This document shows, one piece after another, positions 1 to 7,470 of a stretch of 8,006 nt of DNA. The first letter of the stretch is position 1; each line of letters starts with the position of its first letter. The stretch covers positions 1-8,006 of the forward strand of contig JAURNO010000023.1 of NCBI GenBank assembly GCA_030830145.1. Reading direction: 5' to 3'. The notes under the pieces were generated by a model that was not told where the DNA came from, did not search any database, and saw nothing but the letters and a program-made list of their open reading frames with translations. The translations under genes and the position numbers were made by a program. The stretch comes from Verrucomicrobiota bacterium (GTDB taxonomy: Bacteria > Verrucomicrobiota > Verrucomicrobiia > Opitutales > Seribacteraceae).

Positions 1-1240
1 CGGTAAAGAAAGGTTGTTGCCTCGATTCTATCGTAGCCAGGTAAAGACTTCCGTCCCCGGATGCAACTCCATCTACGGAGAAGGGTTGCGTCGTGTGGAC
101 CAATGCGTGAACCTTACCATGAAGGTCCGTTTTCAAATCCGATGAATTTTCATCCCCCACCCCTCCCAATTGCTTGTGCCATAGAAAAGACCCGTCTTCC
201 TTGCTCAATTTCGTAAAAAGCAAATCACCTAACCCTGCAGAACTCAGGAGGGTTGACCCCAAGGCCGAATCACCCACAAAACGGACAAGAAAAACAGGGA
301 AACCAAAAGCATCTGATTCAATCCCCAAAGGCTCGACCTGAGTTGCCAGGGGTGATACCCAATCCTGCGTCAAACCGCTCTTCAGAGCCAGGGCGAATGA
401 GGAACTTCCGGTTGCAGTCAAAGTTTTTCCGCCCAACTCAATACTGGTATCGAAAACTCCCAAAAGATAAATACGCCCCCCTCCCAAGGCCAAGTCGATA
501 ATTTTATTTCCATGCCTGCCTTTGTATGAGGAAGAGTTCAAGGCGATGCCGTTGCCATCAAGTTCGAAAACAAAAGAATATTCGGATGAACCAGATTTTC
601 TCACGTTCCCGGCGAGATAAATCAAATTTCCCAGCGATTTCAGTCCGCTGATCGAATCATCCCCTGAACCACCGAATCTCTTGAACCAAGAAAACAAACC
701 CGTTGAATGGTCCAATCTCGCTACGAAAAGATCTTTTTGGGCAACGGAGGCAAAATCACCTGCTTCCGTGGATAGAGAACCTGAGAAGGAACCGCCCAAG
801 AGAATTTCGGAGCCAGCAAATTGAGAAATCTTCAAATTTTGCATACTGCCCGTACAGGAAAAAGTCTTGCTCCAAATCAGGCCTAACTTTCTGTCGATTT
901 TCACGAGGAAAGCGTTGTAAGCCCCCTTGGAGGCAAGGCGATAATCCCCGTACTTCAGGGTCCCCTTATAGTTCCCGATAACCACAAAGCATCCGTCTGA
1001 AGTTGAAACGCAGTCCTCTATCATGACCTCCTGCCCGGCAAGGGACTCGAAAAACTGCTCGAAAAGCAAGCTCCCATTCGAGTCGATCGAAGAAAGGAAA
1101 GCCAAAGCCTTTGGATTACCAGGAAAGGCCTGACCGTTTTTACCCTGCCCCCAAACCAAAGTATTTTCACTCGTTGGCAAGACACCCGTAACCACTTTTG
1201 GGTCCAATCGGGTCAGGGAAGACAAGACAACAGTGGAATT
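1..1240 (-). other. C-terminal SBBP/delta-60-like beta-propeller, cut by the window edge
   Basis: Residues 2048 to at least 2460. Units of about 50-70 residues recur with the order: strand with G-N or G-G-S, a short variable loop, A-F-L-V-K-I-D or L-F-V-A-R-L-D, then S-K-T-F or F-K-R-F-G-G-S-G-D-D. The clearest unit ends are near residues 2165-2180 and 2230-2245, and near the edge (L-F-T-K-L, then L-G-G-V-G-D-E). I count six units plus the start of a seventh at the edge. This is the pattern of SBBP / delta-60 type propellers, in which 'D-x-F-V-A-K-L-D ... W-x-K-x-x-G-G-x-G-D-D' recurs. It differs from the FG-GAP propeller at the N-terminus. A Cys pair near residues 2120-2127 (D-C-V-S-T-S-D-G-C) could form a local disulphide. 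Confidence 0.72.
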
Positions 1241-4200
1241 GCCTTCGTTTACTTGCAAAAACCTGGAGGACGACACGGTGCCGCCAGTTTGTGGATCACT
1301 CACTTGGTAAAGTAGTCTATGAACACCAAGGGTGCTTGTTCCGGTTTGCCCGTCCTGAACAACGGAATGTGTCAAGTCTTCGCCTCCGGATCCTGTTGCG
1401 ACGTATCCGGGCTCGGAAAACACGCTCCCTTTCCTCAACCTCACAAAATCATCTCCTTGCAGGGAAATACTTGGAATGAAGGAAGAAGTGACTTGCAATG
1501 AAAGATTTTCTCTAGCCAACTCAATCCCTGACTCCTTAAACAGGACTTGGATATCAAATTTTCCAGACAATCCGTAGGGAACGAAACCATACAAACGAAA
1601 AAGCCCTTGAGAAACCTTGCTAATCCGCAACCAAGAAGGTCCCTTTGCCAAGGTGGCATCGATGACGGTGTAATCACTTAACTGGGACAAGGAAAAATAG
1701 TTTGAATAAGAGGTTCCCGCCTCAACCTTATCATGATCCGAAGAAAATCCGACTTGAAGGGAAGTATGTGAAGTTACTGGAAGCGGGATGACCTTGAGTT
1801 CATCGTAGCTCTCGCCATCCGAGACCCTTATGGTAAAAGCGTCCGCAGCTTTCGAACCAAATGCCGAATAGGTAAGTATAGATGGTCTTGGCCCCGAACC
1901 GCTCACTACAGGCAACCCATATTTATGTTGGGACAAAGGCGACAGAGACCATGTCATGGTATCTCCGTCCAAATCCGTAGCCAAGATGGAGCCCAAGTCG
2001 GATCCTTTCGATTGGCCATATTGATCAAAAGACAATTTGACGGAGTCCGAACCGCGAATGACCGGAGACCGGTTCTCGCCATCAATGATTAACTTGGTGT
2101 TCAGGGTGGCATACCTGCCCGTACTGTCCGTAACGATCAGTACGATCGGGTAGACCTTGCCCTGGATCCCGCGGGGCGGGATCCCTTGGAGGGAAGCAGT
2201 CCCACTTGACTCGTTCATATCGGAGATTCCAAGCCAAAAGCCCTCTTTGCCGGCAGGTAGTCCGACCACCTCAATCTTTCGTGTATCTCCGTCCGGATCC
2301 CACGTGGTCAAAGGAACCGATAGAACGGAACCAACTTTGCCAAAGAGCTCGGCAGGAATGGAGGAAGTAAACAGGGGGGCATCCGGAACCGGGCGAACTT
2401 GCACCCGAACCGGCAACTGCGCGTACCGGTGCCCGTCGAAAGCCTTCAGGTGAAAGAGGTCACCACCAAAGAAATCTGTGGCCGCTTCGTAGGTGAAGAC
2501 CTGAGGTCGCAAACCAGTTCCATTTACCTCCGCCTTGGCCAAACTAATCGGGAGACTTCCAAGAGACCACTCCAAGTCTCTACGAGGAACCTGAAGTTCA
2601 GGGTCAGGATCCTCCCCGAAGAAATCAACAGGAGTCACCCAACCTCGAATACCACCCGCTGAAGAATCCTCGTCTAGGTAAACGATTAACTCGGGAATTT
2701 CAGCGCTCGTTTGCAAATTTTTGAAAACAGGAGGATAGTTGTCTATTCGTAAAATGAGATCGAACGTCTGCCGGACGAAGGTACCGTTTGAATCAGTAGC
2801 AGTGAACTCAATCAGGTAAGTACCCTTATCCTTGACAGCCCCCGTACCACGAAGAGTACCCGTCCCATTGGCATCCGGATAAAAAGTCAACCAATCGGGC
2901 AGAACCGACGTCACGTTCAAATCAAGGGTTTGCCAATCCCAGTCGGAATCGTACGCAACCACTTTATATACGTATTCGGACTCATCATTCCATGAGTAAG
3001 ATCCGTCGGACTTGTCGGTTGTGGGTATCGAGTAAAATACAGGAAAGTCGTTCACTGCGGCAATGCCTACCGAGACGTTCGCACTATCGGACTTGGGTGG
3101 AGACGAATGAAGACCTCCCCCATCGGTTACGGTCACGACAAACGCATCTGCTCCTGAAAAGTTTGCATCCGGCAAATAGGTGAGACTGGAAGGGTCGGTT
3201 TCAGTAACAAACCAAGCCCTCCCTCTGACCGGGGGTTGCGAAACACTCCACTTGAGAGCCCCGGTATTGGTTTCGAGATCTGTGGCGGTGATGAGGGGGG
3301 CAGACCACGTTGCGGGAAGATCCTCGGTCATTTGAACGCTGAAATCGGTCCCGTTGATACTAGGGGGATAATTATGCACTTCAACCGTAACAACCAAACT
3401 TGCACTTACCGACAATCCAGTTGAATCAGTAACTGAGACGCTTACCGAATGCGGCCCCTCATCGGAAACTGCGGCCGTACCATGAATAAGAATAGCTCCG
3501 TCCAAGGTCAGTTTGGAGGAATCAACCGTCAACCACGCAGGAACAGTCGAAATCAGGCTCATTCCGCTCAATCCATCGGCATCCTTGACAACAAAGGACA
3601 GGTTCAGCAAATTACCGTCCACAATACTCTGGCTAGCCGGAAAAACGGAGAAAACCGGTGCGTCGGCAACGTTTTGAACATTTAGATTAACCAAGATTTT
3701 GCTCGAGCCAACACCATCACTGACACTAACCTCGAAAGAATCGGTCCCTGAGAAGTTCGCGTCGGGTATGTACTCCAGGCGGTCGATGCTGCCCCCTACC
3801 CCCTCGGCCACGACCGATCCGTGAGTCGGATTGGTCGAAACGCTCCAATAAAGATCTTGCAAATCGGCGTCGGTCGCGGACAGCAAACCATTCCCCACCC
3901 AAGTGGTATCCTCAGTAGCCGAAAAGCTAATACTACTTCCTTGCGTGATGACGGGGTTGGTGTTCTCCTTGATCACTTTGAGAAAAAACACTTGCTGAGA
4001 AAAAAGATCCGTCGAATCACGACATTCGACGACGATCAGATTCTGCCCTATGTCAAACTCCCCCGGCGTACCTGAAAAACGGGCACTACCGTTGCCCTCG
4101 TCGACAAAGCTAACCCAGGAAGGAAGAGGGCTCAGCACGTTAACGACGATGGATTCCTGTCCGTCGGCGTCATAAACGGTCGCATTGTATTCGAAAAGAA

Positions 4201-7200
4201 AATCCTTAACCGCTACACCTGCAGTCTTGCTCGTGAAAACAGGAGCATCATCAACGGGCAAAATGGATACCTGCACGAGGATTGAATCTTTGGCATTGGG
4301 ATCTCCTGAATCATAAACTGTGATGACGAAAGAGTCGCTGCCCGTATAGTTTGCATCGGGTTTGTATTGGAAGACATCGGGTTGAGACCCGACTCCGGAA
4401 ACTTGAGCCTCGCCATGAAGCGGTGCGGTAGCGAGGACCCATGTCAACTGACCTACAGTTTGATCTTGGTCGGTCGCGGAAAGGCTTGGGTCGGGCCAAT
4501 CGGAAAAGAGTGAATCTTCGTTGATTTGGACAGAAATGGAATCCCCTTGGTCGATCCTTGGAGGGTAATTCGAGGGGACCACTTCGAGCAGAAACGCTTG
4601 ACTACCCTTTGCCCCTGACTGATCGATTGCATCGATCACAACCAACCGGGGTCCTGACTCTTCGTAATCCGACCAAGTAGGCGTACCCGAAAGGACCAAA
4701 GTAGCAGGATCGAAAGTAAGCCAGCTAGGAAGGTTCGAGTGACTGATCGAAACTGAATCACCCACATCCGGGTCAATATAGCTAAGTTGGTAGGAAAACA
4801 GGTTCCCTTCGACGGCCTGATTACCGGGGGGCGCAGAGGTGATGACGGGCGGGTCGTTAATGGGAAGAACCGTTATGTGAAAAGTGAGGTCGACGGATTT
4901 GTTCATCATTCCGGTAATGTCCGTCAAACGAATGGTAAAAGAATCCGTCCCATGAAAATTCAGGTTTGGTTCGTAAAGCACGATTTTGCTTTGAAGTAAT
5001 GTTTCATTAACATCACCGTTTGCAGGCGGTACGAAAAGGGTTAAATTAGATTCGTGTCCGGGATCGTCATCGCCGTAAACTAAAGTGGGAAGAAAGGAAT
5101 ACCAAGAGGGTGAAGTGGACGCGTTGCAATCCTCCGGTATCGTGATGTTCAGGTCCGTCACAAGTCGACTGCCGTTGACCTCAATGAAGGGCGGTTCGTT
5201 TCTATCCAAAACAGTGAGAAGAAAAGATTGAACGCGAGAGGTAGACGAATTACCATCGGAAACATTCAAATCGAATGAATAACCTATCTTGGCTGAACCC
5301 ATTGGTGGAGTAAAAGTAATGTTGGTGCCGTCTATAGCAAAATTAGTCGGAGTATCTCCCGTATAGGTTAGAGTCAAGGCATCCCCATCCGCATCGAAAA
5401 CATTAATGGTCTGATTATATTCGTCCCCCTCCATTGCGTTGGGCAAGAGGAAGGGACTCGCGCCTCCGTAATCAAAAATGGGAGGGTCAGGCGTTCCATC
5501 AACTATTACGGTCAATTGAACGGTATCCGAAAGGTTCCCTTCATGAAGAGAGACGCTAAAGGTATGGCTCCCACTGAAGTTCGCATCGGGCCTGTAGGTT
5601 AAAACTCCGGTAGTCGAATCGATAGTCGGCGGCAACTGCCCAAGACTGAAGTTGGAATCATCGATTGTCCAGGTCAGAGCATTAGAGAACGGATGCGAAC
5701 CATTTAAATCATAGGTGTAAGAGTGATTTGAGACCTCTACCTCAGTAAAATGAACCACGGGGGTTGAGTTCCCGTCTATGATCGGGCGCAGTTCGGGCAA
5801 AGAAATACTTTTCCAGGCATCGTTGTAAAAAACCAGGACACCGCCTCCGAAAGACTCGATCGAACTGTCTCCCGGGCTCCCCATAACTGCCATCCCGTTG
5901 GTCAGAGATATCGACGTCACGTCTTGGTTTCCCGAAAGAGCGGCTTTGCAATCCAAAGAGGAGCGCAGTTTCCATTGACTGGAATTTCCTTCCATCCGAA
6001 AAATGTAAGCAAAGCCGTCTTCACCTGCTTGTGGAGAAGCAACCATGAGCAGGTCGTCGAAAATCTCCAGGTCAAAGGAAAACAATTGATTCGGCGTGAG
6101 TTCAGGCGGGACGATTTTTGCTCTCTCCGTCCAAGTACCTGAGATCTTTTCGAAAACATACACGCAACCGGTATTTGAAACATTGGAGTCTCCGTTCACA
6201 GCCCCCACGAATGCAATGTTTCCGGACAAGGCCACGGAATAACCGAATTTGTCGTCGACCGAAAGACTGGAAGGAGCAAGTTTTTGAGCCTGAGTCCAAG
6301 TAGCTCCATTGAATTCGAATATGTAAGCCGCACCTGAATTGTTCCCATCTCCGTCGGACAAGGGAGCCCCCACGATCAAATGCCCTCCATCCAAATCCAA
6401 GTCATGACCGAATTCATCCTTGCTTTGGTTATCCTCGGAAGAAAAAGTGGAATGATAAGACCAAGTGTCGGCAGTATTTTTTTGATAAAAACTTACTTTT
6501 CCGCTTCCCGAATTTTCGCGTTGGAGTGACGAAACCATCATCCTTGATCCATCAAGGGCCAAGCCCCAACCGAAACTGTCTCCCACGGTCGGCGAAGGTG
6601 CGGCATGACTTTCCCTCAAAGCATAGCTTCCGTTCGACTCCCTCCGGTACACGTAAGCCTTCCCCTGAAAACCTGATTCGTCGGGAGCACCGGCCACAAG
6701 AAATTCGGCATCCACATCCAACGCCGCGCCTAGTTGACCGTCTACGAGAGTAGGCAAAAGTATCTGTCTTTGAGTCAAACTACCGTTTGCTTCTCGGTCA
6801 AAAACATAGAGAGCACCGTCCAAGGTCCCCTGACCGGGTGCTCCCACAATCGTTTGATTCCAATCGTTTACCTTGAGGGCATGACCAAAACGGGAGTCAT
6901 CCAAGCTGAGATTTGGGTGAACGAGAGCGGATTCGTAAGGAAGTACAGTCAACTGACCGGTAGATACATTTTGACCGGGAGCAGGGTTGAAATAGTGGAG
7001 GGTTCGCGAAGTATTCAAATCTGGTACAACGAGGCTATATTTATTCATCATCGCCAATTGATTCCAAACATCAGGCTTCCCGTATAGGGATTGGTTGTTT
7101 TCACCGATGGCAAAAGTGGCTCCACTCGAAGAATTATTCTCGAAAATATAGTACTGATTCTCGTACAAAGTCAGGTTGGGAAAGGACTGCCCGGGAAAAC

Positions 7201-7381
7201 CATTGACCTGAAAGGAAGACCCGGTCCACTCGAGAGAAAAACGATGAATAACCTGTCCATTGAAGGACTGTGCATACCCAACTGAAGAAAAAACAAGCAA
7301 CAAGGAGATGATCAGCAAGAAACGCTGACGAAACCAACTCCGTGGTGAAAAAAAGGTATGTGGGTTGGGCCGTTCCGACAT
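1..7381 (-). CDS. Giant secreted multidomain adhesin-like protein: two beta-propellers flanking 15 Ig/cadherin-like domains (3' end missing)
   Basis: One uninterrupted frame runs from ATG at 7381 to the left edge: 2,460 complete codons and no stop, so the C-terminus is missing. Domain order is signal peptide (1-37), N-terminal module (38-160), FG-GAP seven-bladed propeller (about 161-527), fifteen Ig/cadherin-like domains (about 534-2047), and a second SBBP/delta-60-like propeller (2048 to the edge). I chose this ATG because a classical signal peptide follows directly and it is the first ATG after the upstream stop. I recognise no catalytic motif. Proteins of this build are normally exported and act in adhesion, surface layers or matrix; that role is inferred from domain families, not shown. 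Cysteines are few, and Asp, Ser, Thr, Asn and Gly are common, as in calcium-stabilised extracellular beta-domains. It lies 89 bases downstream of the small cationic gene on the same strand. A sorting or anchoring signal such as PEP-CTERM or Por/T9SS would lie outside the window. Confidence 0.93.
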   Translation of the reverse strand, partial: MSERPNPHTFFSPRSWFRQRFLLIISLLLVFSSVGYAQSFNGQVIHRFSLEWTGSSFQVNGFPGQSFPNLTLYENQYYIFENNSSSGATFAIGENNQSLYGKPDVWNQLAMMNKYSLVVPDLNTSRTLHYFNPAPGQNVSTGQLTVLPYESALVHPNLSLDDSRFGHALKVNDWNQTIVGAPGQGTLDGALYVFDREANGSLTQRQILLPTLVDGQLGAALDVDAEFLVAGAPDESGFQGKAYVYRRESNGSYALRESHAAPSPTVGDSFGWGLALDGSRMMVSSLQRENSGSGKVSFYQKNTADTWSYHSTFSSEDNQSKDEFGHDLDLDGGHLIVGAPLSDGDGNNSGAAYIFEFNGATWTQAQKLAPSSLSVDDKFGYSVALSGNIAFVGAVNGDSNVSNTGCVYVFEKISGTWTERAKIVPPELTPNQLFSFDLEIFDDLLMVASPQAGEDGFAYIFRMEGNSSQWKLRSSLDCKAALSGNQDVTSISLTNGMAVMGSPGDSSIESFGGGVLVFYNDAWKSISLPELRPIIDGNSTPVVHFTEVEVSNHSYTYDLNGSHPFSNALTWTIDDSNFSLGQLPPTIDSTTGVLTYRPDANFSGSHTFSVSLHEGNLSDTVQLTVIVDGTPDPPIFDYGGASPFLLPNAMEGDEYNQTINVFDADGDALTLTYTGDTPTNFAIDGTNITFTPPMGSAKIGYSFDLNVSDGNSSTSRVQSFLLTVLDRNEPPFIEVNGSRLVTDLNITIPEDCNASTSPSWYSFLPTLVYGDDDPGHESNLTLFVPPANGDVNETLLQSKIVLYEPNLNFHGTDSFTIRLTDITGMMNKSVDLTFHITVLPINDPPVITSAPPGNQAVEGNLFSYQLSYIDPDVGDSVSISHSNLPSWLTFDPATLVLSGTPTWSDYEESGPRLVVIDAIDQSGAKGSQAFLLEVVPSNYPPRIDQGDSISVQINEDSLFSDWPDPSLSATDQDQTVGQLTWVLATAPLHGEAQVSGVGSQPDVFQYKPDANYTGSDSFVITVYDSGDPNAKDSILVQVSILPVDDAPVFTSKTAGVAVKDFLFEYNATVYDADGQESIVVNVLSPLPSWVSFVDEGNGSARFSGTPGEFDIGQNLIVVECRDSTDLFSQQVFFLKVIKENTNPVITQGSSISFSATEDTTWVGNGLLSATDADLQDLYWSVSTNPTHGSVVAEGVGGSIDRLEYIPDANFSGTDSFEVSVSDGVGSSKILVNLNVQNVADAPVFSVFPASQSIVDGNLLNLSFVVKDADGLSGMSLISTVPAWLTVDSSKLTLDGAILIHGTAAVSDEGPHSVSVSVTDSTGLSVSASLVVTVEVHNYPPSINGTDFSVQMTEDLPATWSAPLITATDLETNTGALKWSVSQPPVRGRAWFVTETDPSSLTYLPDANFSGADAFVVTVTDGGGLHSSPPKSDSANVSVGIAAVNDFPVFYSIPTTDKSDGSYSWNDESEYVYKVVAYDSDWDWQTLDLNVTSVLPDWLTFYPDANGTGTLRGTGAVKDKGTYLIEFTATDSNGTFVRQTFDLILRIDNYPPVFKNLQTSAEIPELIVYLDEDSSAGGIRGWVTPVDFFGEDPDPELQVPRRDLEWSLGSLPISLAKAEVNGTGLRPQVFTYEAATDFFGGDLFHLKAFDGHRYAQLPVRVQVRPVPDAPLFTSSIPAELFGKVGSVLSVPLTTWDPDGDTRKIEVVGLPAGKEGFWLGISDMNESSGTASLQGIPPRGIQGKVYPIVLIVTDSTGRYATLNTKLIIDGENRSPVIRGSDSVKLSFDQYGQSKGSDLGSILATDLDGDTMTWSLSPLSQHKYGLPVVSGSGPRPSILTYSAFGSKAADAFTIRVSDGESYDELKVIPLPVTSHTSLQVGFSSDHDKVEAGTSYSNYFSLSQLSDYTVIDATLAKGPSWLRISKVSQGLFRLYGFVPYGLSGKFDIQVLFKESGIELARENLSLQVTSSFIPSISLQGDDFVRLRKGSVFSEPGYVATGSGGEDLTHSVVQDGQTGTSTLGVHRLLYQVSDPQTGGTVSSSRFLQVNEGNSTVVLSSLTRLDPKVVTGVLPTSENTLVWGQGKNGQAFPGNPKALAFLSSIDSNGSLLFEQFFESLAGQEVMIEDCVSTSDGCFVVIGNYKGTLKYGDYRLASKGAYNAFLVKIDRKLGLIWSKTFSCTGSMQNLKISQFAGSEILLGGSFSGSLSTEAGDFASVAQKDLFVARLDHSTGLFSWFKRFGGSGDDSISGLKSLGNLIYLAGNVRKSGSSEYSFVFELDGNGIALNSSSYKGRHGNKIIDLALGGGRIYLLGVFDTSIELGGKTLTATGSSSFALALKSGLTQDWVSPLATQVEPLGIESDAFGFPVFLVRFVGDSALGSTLLSSAGLGDLLFTKLSKEDGSFLWHKQLGGVGDENSSDLKTDLHGKVHALVHTTQPFSVDGVASGDGSLYLATIESRQQPFFT
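1241..1471 (-). other. DUF5011-like Ig-fold domain ending the array (domain 15)
   Basis: Residues about 1971-2047, 77 residues and thus shorter than the other fourteen. It opens with S-I-S-L-Q-G-D-D, then a hydrophobic-basic strand and S-E-P-G-Y-V-A, then T-S-T-L-G-V-H-R-L-L-Y-Q-V-S-D-P. This matches the layout of DUF5011/HYR-type Ig domains: I-x-L-x-G then a D-P-G-A-like turn, then G-T-Y-x-V-x-Y-x-x-x-D. It sits between the alternating array and the second propeller, possibly as a linker. The family assignment is from remembered pattern only. Confidence 0.6.
1472..2728 (-). repeat. Ig/cadherin-like array, domains 11-14 (diverged continuation)
   Basis: Residues about 1552-1669, 1670-1773, 1774-1871 and 1872-1970. 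The two-type alternation continues, but the signatures fade. Domain 11 has a long insertion near its start and F-F-G-G-D in place of the D-A-N-F-S-G motif. Domain 12 keeps D-P-D-G-D and a G-I-P-P turn followed by G-K-V-Y-P-I and V-T-D-S, a recognisable He_PIG-like end. Domain 13 keeps D-L-D-G-D and a D-A-F-T-I-R-V-S-D-G strand. Domain 14 has P-S-W-L-R-I but lacks the G-T-P turn. I assign these by position and linker pattern as much as by motif. Confidence 0.72.
2164..2184. repeat. Perfect GC-rich hairpin inside the giant gene (domain 12)
   Basis: GGATCCCGC (2164-2172), loop GGG (2173-2175) and GCGGGATCC (2176-2184) form a perfect 9-base-pair stem with a 3-base loop. It lies in the codons for the G-I-P-P-R-G-I turn of domain 12. 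The reading frame passes through undisturbed. It is markedly more GC-rich than its surroundings. I know of no function. Confidence 0.6.
2729..5782 (-). repeat. Ig/cadherin-like array, domains 1-10 (alternating two-type units)
   Basis: Ten domains with approximate residue limits 534-634, 635-731, 732-845, 846-941, 942-1047, 1048-1143, 1144-1242, 1243-1340, 1341-1447 and 1448-1551. Most join through short linkers ending N-Y-P-P, D-A-P or N-D-P-P, followed by V-I or V-F. Odd domains are cadherin/tandem-95-like. They carry an E-D-(T/S) strand and a D-A-N-(F/Y)-(S/T)-G motif followed by D-(S/A)-F-x-V-x-V (domains 1, 5, 7, 9; N-L-N-F-H-G in 3). Even domains are He_PIG-like with P-x-W-L-T-F, then S-G-T-P or G-T-A, then T-D-S or similar (clearest in 4, 6, 8, 10). 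Domain 2 is a more divergent member with a D-A-D-G-D calcium-type loop. Such arrays form extended stalks that project a head domain. Confidence 0.87.
5801..6901 (-). other. Seven-bladed FG-GAP (integrin-alpha-like) beta-propeller
   Basis: Residues about 161-527. Seven successive units of about 50 residues can be laid out, each following the pattern D-x-F-G-x-x-L, then V-G-A-P, then G-x-A-Y-V-F. Clear unit starts are D-S-R-F-G-H (blade 1), D-S-F-G-W (3), K-D-E-F-G-H (4) and D-D-K-F-G-Y (5). The V-G-A-P signature is intact in blades 1 and 4, altered to A-G-A-P or V-G-A-V in 2 and 5, and degenerate in 3, 6 and 7. Blade 4 carries a D-G-D-G-N-N-S-G loop of the calcium-binding type. Seven blades is the number expected for a closed FG-GAP propeller, so this domain looks complete. 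FG-GAP propellers bind proteins or glycans in adhesion complexes; the ligand here is unknown. Confidence 0.88.
6902..7270 (-). other. N-terminal module of the giant protein, weakly cupredoxin-like
   Basis: Residues 38-160, between the signal peptide and the first propeller. Around residues 67-80 it reads F-P-N-L-T-L-Y followed by an aromatic Y-Y-I-F strand and an Asn/Ser-rich turn. This recalls the L-T-L-x-R-G-x-T-Y-x-F strand pair that opens cupredoxin-like modules in large secreted bacterial proteins. The H-P-F segment usual in those modules is not present. The remainder is beta-like with many Asn, Ser and Tyr. No function can be assigned. Confidence 0.35.
7271..7381 (-). other. Signal peptide of the giant protein
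   Basis: Residues 1-37. A basic n-region of about 20 residues (Arg4, Arg14, Arg18, Arg20) precedes a hydrophobic core, FLLIISLLLVFSSV (residues 21-34). It ends in G-Y-A followed by Q-S, a good signal peptidase I site after Ala37. There is no lipobox cysteine, so this looks like Sec/SPI export rather than a lipoprotein. The n-region is longer than average. Confidence 0.85.
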
Positions 7382-7391
7382 CCTTTCAATG

Positions 7392-7396
7392 TCCTA
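7392..7396 (-). promoter_or_regulatory. Weak ribosome binding site for the giant gene
   Basis: On the minus strand TAGGA lies here, 10 bases before the ATG at 7381. A second purine run, GAAAGG (7382-7387), abuts the ATG and is too close to serve as a standard Shine-Dalgarno site. The TAGGA is short but placed well enough to support the chosen start. I found no convincing -35/-10 pair in the 89-base gap (7382-7470). Confidence 0.35.
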
Positions 7397-7397
7397 G

Positions 7398-7421
7398 AAA
7401 AGTTATGAAAAAGCAACTTTT
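7398..7421. other. Small A/T-rich inverted repeat in the intergenic gap
   Basis: AAAAGTT (7398-7404) and AACTTTT (7415-7421) form perfect 7-base arms around a 10-base loop, just upstream of the giant gene's ribosome site. The stem has one G-C pair and no clean U-tract on the minus strand, so it is a poor intrinsic terminator. It may be chance in an A/T-rich spacer or a minor leader structure. Confidence 0.2.
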
Positions 7422-7470
7422 AAGAAGGCGCTTTCAAACCAGTGAGCGAACCGGAAAATAGATCAAACGA

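Noticed and set aside
2121..2143. Second inverted repeat (GTACTG / CAGTAC, 11-base loop) close to the GC hairpin
   Set aside because: Six-base arms with a long loop are expected often by chance in a sequence of this length.
6734..7087. Longest plus-strand frame (117 residues)
   Set aside because: It lies wholly antisense to the signal-peptide-proximal region and first propeller blade of the giant gene, whose frame gives recognisable domains. The plus-strand product has no motif.
7134..7337. Minus-strand frame with a hydrophobic start resembling a signal peptide
   Set aside because: It is an out-of-frame reading of the giant protein's own signal peptide region and stops after 67 residues. 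The frame from 7381 continues for 2,460 codons.
7398..7421. Intrinsic terminator between the small gene and the giant gene
   Set aside because: The dyad is A/T-rich with one G-C pair and no proper U-tract on the minus strand.
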